Below, one piece after another: positions 59,441 to 64,000 of a stretch of DNA of 64,000 bases; position 1 is the stretch's first letter, and each line of letters starts with the position of its first letter. The position numbers were made by a program, and so were the translations under genes. The notes beneath the pieces were generated by a model. That model made no database searches. It worked only from the letters and a program-made list of their open reading frames with translations, and was not told where the DNA came from. The DNA is taken from the NCBI GenBank assembly GCA_046723735.1, contig JBKOVB010000114.1, forward strand, positions 10,619 to 74,618, written 5' to 3'. Source of the stretch: RYN-111 sp046723735. GTDB lineage: Bacteria; Actinomycetota; Actinomycetes; Mycobacteriales; SCTD01.

Positions 59441-60503
59441 GCTGCGCGGCCTGCCGGGGGTCCTCACCCGCGAGCAGCTGCAGCAGACCGTCGACGCCAT
59501 CGCCGCAGTGCAGCAGCCGTGCGGCTCGCTGCCCTGGCCCGACGGGCACACCGACGCCTGGGACCACGTCGAGTGCGCGATGGTCCTCACGCTCGGCGGG
59601 AGGCTCGAGGAGGCGCAGCAGGCGTACGCGTGGCTCCGTCGTACCCAGGCCACCGACGGCTCATGGGCGACGTCGTACGACCAGCTCGAGGTCCTCGACC
59701 CGATGGTCGACGTGAACCAGTGCGCCTACGTCGCCGTGGGCATCTGGCAGTGGTGGATGGTGACTGGCGACCGGTCGCTGCCAGAGCAGATGTGGCCGCA
59801 CATCCGGCGTGCCCTCGACCTGGTGTGCGACATGCAGCACCCGGGCGGGCACATCCTGTGGGCCCACGACGCCGGGGTGCCGCGCCAGGAGGCGCTGCTC
59901 ACCGGATCCTCGTCGATGTACCAGTCGCTGCGCTGTGGCATCGCGCTCGCGGAGCTGCTCGGGGAGCCCCAGCCGGAGTGGGAGCTCGCGGCCGGGCTGC
60001 TGCAGCACGCGGTGGCGCACCACCCCGAGGTGTTCGCCGACAAGAGCCGGTTCTCGATGGACTGGTACTACCCGGTGCTCGGCGGCGCTGTCCGGGGCAA
60101 GGCGGCCCAGTCGTTGTTCGACAAGCACTGGGACACCTTCGTCGTACCAGGCCTCGGCGCGCGGTGCGTCAGCGACCGGCCGTGGGTGACGGGTGCCGAG
60201 ACGGCCGAGCTCGCCATGGCGCTGCTCGTCGCCGGCGACCCGGACCGGGCCCGGCAGATGCTCCTCGACGTCCAGCACCTCCGCCACGACGACGGCTCGT
60301 ACTGGACCGGTCTCGTGTACGACGAGGACGTCCGCTGGCCGGAGGAGCGCAGCTCCTGGACCGCCGCTGCCATGGTGCTCGCGGCCGACGCCCTCGCGGG
60401 CGGCCCGACGCTGGCGCTGTTCGCCGGCGACGACCTCCCGACCGGCGTGCTGCTCCCCGAGGACGTCTGCCTCGAGGACAGCGCCCACTGCACGGCGCTC
60501 TGA
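59427..60503 (+). CDS. Alpha/alpha six-hairpin (prenyltransferase/squalene-cyclase-like fold) protein
   Basis: 358 residues; GTG 59427 overlaps the methyltransferase end by 14 bases. Helical repeats such as VECAMVLTLGGRLEEAQQAYAWLRRTQATDGSWATSY and PDRARQMLLDVQHLRHDDGSYWTGLVYDED resemble the toroid of prenyltransferase/squalene-cyclase and six-hairpin glycosidase families. The cyclase DXDD motif is not visible, so this could be a glycosidase-like or scaffold protein. Its tight coupling to a GT4 and a methyltransferase suggests a shared glycolipid or glycan pathway. Confidence 0.75.
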   Translation: MRRPELRGLPGVLTREQLQQTVDAIAAVQQPCGSLPWPDGHTDAWDHVECAMVLTLGGRLEEAQQAYAWLRRTQATDGSWATSYDQLEVLDPMVDVNQCAYVAVGIWQWWMVTGDRSLPEQMWPHIRRALDLVCDMQHPGGHILWAHDAGVPRQEALLTGSSSMYQSLRCGIALAELLGEPQPEWELAAGLLQHAVAHHPEVFADKSRFSMDWYYPVLGGAVRGKAAQSLFDKHWDTFVVPGLGARCVSDRPWVTGAETAELAMALLVAGDPDRARQMLLDVQHLRHDDGSYWTGLVYDEDVRWPEERSSWTAAAMVLAADALAGGPTLALFAGDDLPTGVLLPEDVCLEDSAHCTAL

Positions 60504-60508
60504 GCGCT

Positions 60509-60550
60509 GCCGTCCGGACCGGAGTCGTGTTGCGCCCCGGTCCGGACGGC
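60509..60550. terminator. Bidirectional terminator between convergent genes
   Basis: Perfect 14-base arms GCCGTCCGGACCGG and CCGGTCCGGACGGC around a 14-base loop. It lies between the plus-strand cassette (stop 60503) and the minus-strand methyltransferase (stop 60588). No T-run on either side. Confidence 0.7.
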
Positions 60551-60587
60551 GTCGGTGGGGCGTGGGGCGACTCCCGTCCTCGACGGG

Positions 60588-61217
60588 TCAGGTGACCAGC
60601 GCGTCCTGACGGCGCAGCACCCGCAGCGACCCGGTCGCGGAGACCTGCTCGAAGGCGCCGCTGTCGACGGCCCGGCACACCACGTGCCACGGCGGCCGGC
60701 CGCCGTCCTCGGGGTCGGGGAACACGTCGTGCACGGCGAGCAGCCCGCCCACGACCACGTGCGGCGCGAAGGCGGCGTAGTCGTGCTGCGCCACCTCCTC
60801 CGTGTGGTTCCCGTCGAGGAACAGGAACGTCAGCGGCGAGGACCACCAGCGCGCGACCTGCTGCGTGGTGCCGACGACCGCAGTCACCACGTCGTCGAGG
60901 CCCGCGTCCCACAGCGTCCGGCGCAGCGACGGCAGCGTTTCCAGACGGCCCGTGTGCGGGTCGACCAGGGAGGCGTCGTGCCACTCCCAGCCGGGCTGGT
61001 TCTCCTCCGAGCCGCGGTGGTGGTCCAGCGTTGCCAGGTGGGCGCCAACCTCACGGGCGGCCGCACCAAGGTGCACCGTCGACTTGCCGCAGTAGGTGCC
61101 GACCTCGAGCCACAGCCCCGGCGCCGCCCCCAGGGCGGCCGCGTGCAGGGCCGCCGCCTCGTCGTCGGGCAGGAAGCCCTTGGTGGCAGCGGCCACGGCG
61201 AGCAGGTCGGGGGTCAC
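60588..61217 (-). CDS. Class I SAM-dependent methyltransferase (Methyltransf_24-like)
   Basis: 209 residues from GTG 61217, six bases after GAGAGGAC. Motif LWLEVGTYCGKSTVHLGAAARE and TLDHHRGSEENQPGWEWHD, then PLTFLFLDGNHTEEVAQHDYAAFAPHVVVGGLLAVHDVF. This group includes cephalosporin-hydroxylase-like and sugar O-methyltransferases. Convergent with the GT4 cassette and probably part of the same pathway by context. Confidence 0.87.
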   Translation of the reverse strand: MTPDLLAVAAATKGFLPDDEAAALHAAALGAAPGLWLEVGTYCGKSTVHLGAAAREVGAHLATLDHHRGSEENQPGWEWHDASLVDPHTGRLETLPSLRRTLWDAGLDDVVTAVVGTTQQVARWWSSPLTFLFLDGNHTEEVAQHDYAAFAPHVVVGGLLAVHDVFPDPEDGGRPPWHVVCRAVDSGAFEQVSATGSLRVLRRQDALVT

Positions 61218-61325
61218 GGGAGTCCTCTCGAGCAGCGGGCCAACCAGTATCACCCGGCGGGTGAGCTCCCTCTCCTTGCCCCCTCCGGGGCGGCGGGTGA
61301 AGGCTCCGGCGTGGGGGGTGGTCTC

Positions 61326-62132
61326 ATGCACCTGCACCGCGTGGCACCTGACGTCACGGTCCTCAGCGACGGCCAGGAGATCCCGGGTCTGGGGGTGCTC
61401 CCGGTGAACACGTTCGTGATCACGGGAACGCAGCCCGTGGTTGTCGACACGGGACTCGGTACTCCTGACAAGGACTACCTGGCCGATCTCGCCCAGGTGA
61501 TCGACCCGGCAGACGTGCGGTGGATCTGGCTCACGCACCCGGATCGCGACCACACCGGTGGCCTGCTGGCTCTCCTCGAGGCCGCGCCGCGGGCCCGGCT
61601 CGTCACGACCTTCGCCGGCGTCGGGATCTACGGGTGCGAGCACCCGCTGCCGCTGGAGAGGATCTACTTCCTCAACCCGGGGCAAGAGCTCGACGTGGGT
61701 GACCGCACGCTTCTCGCGCTGCGGCCGCCGCTGTTCGACAGTCCCGCCACGACGGGGTTCCTGGACCGGTCGACCGGGATCCTGTTCTCCTCCGACTGCT
61801 TCGGCGGCCCCCTGCCCTCCGCAGAGCTCGCCACGGCGGGCGACGTACGCGCCGTCGCGCCTGACGACCTCCGGGCCGCCCAGCTGCTGTGGGCGACGGT
61901 CGACAGCCCGTGGGTCCACCTCGTGGACCCGGTCACCTTCGCCGAGACGCTCGACGTCGTCCGGGCGCTGGCCCCGTCGCTGGTGCTCAGCACGCACCTG
62001 CCCCCGGCTCCGGGCATGACCGACCTGATGCTCGACAACGTCGCCGGCGCGCCGACCGCTTCCCGCTTCGTCGGGCCCGACCAGGTCGCGCTCGAGGCGA
62101 TGCTCGCGAGCTTCTCACCCGACCCCGGGTAG
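61326..62132 (+). CDS. MBL-fold metallohydrolase-like protein with a variant metal motif
   Basis: 268 residues. The metallo-beta-lactamase fold shows NTFVITGTQPVVVDTGLGTPDKDYL, then THPDRDHTGGLL: the usual H-x-H-x-D-H reads H-P-D-R-D-H, with Asp at the second His. Later ligands are FSSDCFGG and LSTHLPP. Asp or Glu at that position is known in flavodiiron and oxygen-binding di-iron relatives, so this may bind iron and not zinc. No flavodoxin domain follows. Start by ATG 61326. Confidence 0.85.
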   Translation: MHLHRVAPDVTVLSDGQEIPGLGVLPVNTFVITGTQPVVVDTGLGTPDKDYLADLAQVIDPADVRWIWLTHPDRDHTGGLLALLEAAPRARLVTTFAGVGIYGCEHPLPLERIYFLNPGQELDVGDRTLLALRPPLFDSPATTGFLDRSTGILFSSDCFGGPLPSAELATAGDVRAVAPDDLRAAQLLWATVDSPWVHLVDPVTFAETLDVVRALAPSLVLSTHLPPAPGMTDLMLDNVAGAPTASRFVGPDQVALEAMLASFSPDPG

Positions 62133-62141
62133 CATCGAGGG

Positions 62142-62268
62142 CCGGAGGGGAGTATCCCCGTCGTACCACGCTCGTCAGCACGGGGCCTGTGTCGGGCCTC
62201 CGGGCGTGGTGGTCGCCGCAGGGCGGCGGGAGAGACCTCCGGTCGGGCCGTCGCGCCCAGACCGGAGG
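62142..62268 (+). ncRNA. Candidate metal (yybP-ykoY, Mn-type) riboswitch in the terC leader
   Basis: A GGGGAGTA box at 62147-62154, seen in Mn riboswitch loops, lies inside a closing stem CCGGAGG (62142-62148) / CCTCCGG (62197-62203). An inner stem CCCCGT/ACGGGG and a possible pairing ACCACG/CGTGGT are present. The expression platform is clear: CCTCCGGTC (62236-62244) pairs perfectly with GACCGGAGG (62260-62268), extended by GGGC/GCCC, so the terC ribosome binding site GGAGG is buried. The CCGGAGG in both places is identical, so the CCTCCGG segments can swap partners. Sequence similarity to the class is partial, so the metal identity is a hypothesis. Confidence 0.55.
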
Positions 62269-62277
62269 AAGCAGCTC

Positions 62278-63264
62278 GTGCACGTCAGTCCCACTGTCTG
62301 GTTCGCCACCGTCGCAGGGCTCGTGGTCGTGCTGATCGCCGACCAGCTGATCTCCGCGCGCAAGGGCGAGCACGAGTTCGGGCCGCGCGAGGCTGTCCGC
62401 TGGGTCGCCTTCTACGTGGCGCTGGCGGTGCTGTTCGGCACGGGCGTGTGGTTGCTCGCCGGGCACAGGTACGGCGCGGAGTTCTTCGCCGGCTACCTCA
62501 CCGAGTACAGCCTCTCGGTCGACAACTTGTTCGTGTTCGTTGTGATCATGGGTGGTTTCGCCGTACCGCGGGCCTACCAGCACAAGGTGCTGGTGTTCGG
62601 GATCGGCGCCGCCCTCGTCCTGCGCGGCATCTTCATCGCGCTCGGCGCCGCCGTGATCGAGCGCTTCGTCTGGGTCTTCTTCCTCTTCGGGGCGTTCCTC
62701 GTGCTGACGGCCTGGCGGCTGATCAGGACGGACGAGGAGGACGAGGAGGAGCTGCGGGACAGCCGCACCGTCCGGCTGCTCAAGCGCGTGGTGCCCACCA
62801 GCGAGGCGTACGACGGGTCCCGGCTCACCACCCGCCGCGCAGGTCGCCGGGTCGCGACCCCGCTGCTGCTCGTGATGCTCGCGATCGGTGTTACCGACCT
62901 GCTCTTCGCGTTCGACTCGATCCCCGCGATCTTCGGCCTCACGCAGGAGGCGTACATCGTCTTCACGGCGAACGTCTTCGCGCTGATGGGGCTGCGGCAG
63001 CTCTACTTCCTGCTCGACGGGATGCTGGACCGGCTCGTCCACCTCTCCCACGGGCTCGCGATCATCCTCGCCTTCATCGGCGTGAAGCTGATCCTGCATG
63101 CCGCCCACGACTACGGCGCCCACTGGGCTCCGGACATCGGGATCCTGCCGTCTCTGGTGGTGATCGTCGTGACGCTGGCCATCACGACGTACACGTCGCT
63201 GCGGAGCACCCGCAAGGCGAAGGTCGGCGTCTCGAGGGCGCCAGGGGCCCCGTCCGAGGAGTAG
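62278..63264 (+). CDS. TerC-family membrane protein (Alx-like)
   Basis: 328 residues from GTG 62278 with GGAGGAA nine bases upstream. About nine helices. TerC hallmarks: EYSLSVDNLFVFVVIMGGF, VFGIGAALVLRGIFIALGA and IGVTDLLFAFDSIPAIFGLTQEAYIVFTANVFALMGLRQLYFLL, with the conserved paired Asp in DNLF and FDSIPA. The family is linked to manganese export or delivery and tellurite resistance. A long charged loop (EDEEELRDSRTV) sits mid-protein. Expression is probably set by the leader hairpin. Confidence 0.93.
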   Translation: MHVSPTVWFATVAGLVVVLIADQLISARKGEHEFGPREAVRWVAFYVALAVLFGTGVWLLAGHRYGAEFFAGYLTEYSLSVDNLFVFVVIMGGFAVPRAYQHKVLVFGIGAALVLRGIFIALGAAVIERFVWVFFLFGAFLVLTAWRLIRTDEEDEEELRDSRTVRLLKRVVPTSEAYDGSRLTTRRAGRRVATPLLLVMLAIGVTDLLFAFDSIPAIFGLTQEAYIVFTANVFALMGLRQLYFLLDGMLDRLVHLSHGLAIILAFIGVKLILHAAHDYGAHWAPDIGILPSLVVIVVTLAITTYTSLRSTRKAKVGVSRAPGAPSEE

Positions 63265-63295
63265 CGGGATCGGTCCTGCGAGCTCAGGCCTGTCG

Positions 63296-63793
63296 TCAGC
63301 CAGGAGTCGCGACGGTCAGGTCGGCCAGGAGCACGATCAGGTCTGCGACTCCGATGACCAACGGCCAGGGGATCCTGACCCTCTCACGACGCAAGGGGAG
63401 CAGGGCAAAAGGGATGCTGACGAGTGCCGCGAGTGCTCCGAGCGGGGCGAGCGTGCGGACGAGGTGAGCCGCGCTCTCTTCGGCCGTCACAGAATGCGGG
63501 TAGCTGGCCGGATGGTCGTGCGTAGCCAAGAACATCGCAAGCGCGAAGCCGGGGGTCATGAGCACAGCAGCGGTCACGAGCGCCGCTGGCGACCAACGCC
63601 GGTGGCTCCATGTTGCATGGAGCGCCACCAGCACACCCAGCAGCGCGGGCACGAAGACAGGCGCCAGGAACACGACGAAGGCCGCGAGAGCCCTGGGGTC
63701 GGCGGCGAACACGACGAAGACGATGGCAAGGCCACAGAGGGCCGCGAGTCGCACTGCGTACCGCGCGAGCGCCTGGGTCGTCGTCACGACCAC
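63296..63793 (-). CDS. Hypothetical membrane protein, four helices
   Basis: 165 residues with four hydrophobic segments: LAALCGLAIVFVVFA, LAAFVVFLAPVFVPALLGVLVAL, ALVTAAVLMTPGFALAMFLA and the final pair APLGALAALVSIPFALL / PWPLVIGVADLIVLLADL. No family I recognise. The start could be GTG 63793 or GTG 63787, both lacking a ribosome binding site. A His-rich loop (FLATHDHPASYPHS) lies outside or between helices. Convergent with terC. Confidence 0.65.
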   Translation of the reverse strand: MVVTTTQALARYAVRLAALCGLAIVFVVFAADPRALAAFVVFLAPVFVPALLGVLVALHATWSHRRWSPAALVTAAVLMTPGFALAMFLATHDHPASYPHSVTAEESAAHLVRTLAPLGALAALVSIPFALLPLRRERVRIPWPLVIGVADLIVLLADLTVATPG

Positions 63794-63862
63794 TCGGTTC
63801 GACGTTCACGATCATGCTCCTGCTGTGCTCACGGGCCGGCGCACCTGCCTGCGCGGGCGGAG

Positions 63863-64000
63863 CTACCAGCCGCGAGCCTGCCACTCGGGCAGGGCCGGGC
63901 GCTCGGCGCCGAGCGTCGTGTCCGCACCGTGCCCCGGGTAGACCCAGGTCGAGTCGGGGAAGCACTCGAACAGCTTCGTGGTCACGTCCACGAACAGGCG
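63863..64000 (-). CDS. MBL-fold hydrolase, C-terminal fragment (glyoxalase II-like; truncated by window)
   Basis: Only the last 45 residues are inside the window. They include DSTWVYPGHGADTTLGAERPALPEWQARGW, the end typical of glyoxalase-II-like MBL hydrolases, with the metal His in PGHG. The 5' part lies beyond base 64000. Confidence 0.85.
   Translation of the reverse strand, partial: RLFVDVTTKLFECFPDSTWVYPGHGADTTLGAERPALPEWQARGW

Noticed and set aside
1..64000. CRISPR arrays, transposases, integrases or phage genes
   Set aside because: No regularly spaced repeats and no recognisable mobile-element protein in any part of the window.

Overview
The window is gene-dense, very GC-rich chromosomal DNA from a member of the Actinomycetota. 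GTG and TTG starts, 4-base stop/start overlaps and many leaderless-looking genes (a TANNNT box 6-7 bases before the start codon) all fit that. I see no phage, insertion sequence, plasmid or CRISPR element. From remembered gene order, the backbone follows the mycobacterial block hisI-trpE-trpCBA-lgt-pyk-pdtaR-polA-rpsA-coaE-uvrB. The genus cannot be fixed from the sequence alone.

Layout. Bases 1-2185 hold the end of one ABC exporter half-transporter and the whole of its partner. Bases 2200-7588 are hisI, trpE, a trp-linked membrane protein and trpCBA; trpG and trpD are absent. Then come lgt, a VIT-family membrane protein, gltBD (glutamate synthase), a hypothetical gene and pyk. Bases 17624-19145 hold a secreted CHAP hydrolase with a CRP-like site upstream, an unusual short-variable-loop tRNA-Leu(CAA) and the ANTAR regulator PdtaR. 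A GNAT gene, polA and a small P-loop kinase follow. Bases 23362-35943 are a cell-envelope block: a flippase-like protein, AftD-type arabinofuranosyltransferase, acyltransferase, an Rv0226c-like membrane protein, a DUF2613 small protein, a GT4, two methyltransferases and a DUF3068 protein. It resembles the M. tuberculosis Rv0224c-Rv0236c neighbourhood and here sits between polA and rpsA.

After rpsA, coaE, a secreted glycosidase-like protein and uvrB comes an exopolysaccharide (EPS) locus at about 42-57.3 kb. It encodes two LuxR-type regulators whose receiver domains lack the phospho-acceptor Asp, a GT2, a Wzy-like polymerase, a UDP-sugar dehydrogenase, a GT4, a polysaccharide deacetylase, a Wzz-like protein, a CgeB-like GT, a FemAB/GNAT-like transferase, a secreted malectin plus beta-helix protein, a Wzx-like flippase, an ATP-grasp ligase and a metallophosphoesterase. 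A CTGATACGT motif recurs in three of its promoter regions. Bases 57.4-61.2 kb hold an uncharacterised cassette (GT4, methyltransferase, six-hairpin protein, second methyltransferase). The window ends with an MBL-fold protein, terC behind a metal-riboswitch-like leader that can hide its ribosome binding site, a membrane protein and the end of an MBL hydrolase.

How it fits together. The first third is core amino-acid, lipoprotein, nitrogen and glycolytic metabolism. The middle and the EPS locus supply assembly, export and modification of surface glycans. The points most worth following are the paired Asp-less regulators with the repeated motif, the terC leader, the class-I-shaped tRNA-Leu, the leader ORF and facing promoters before aftD, and the small gene nested antisense in a neighbour's 3' end.
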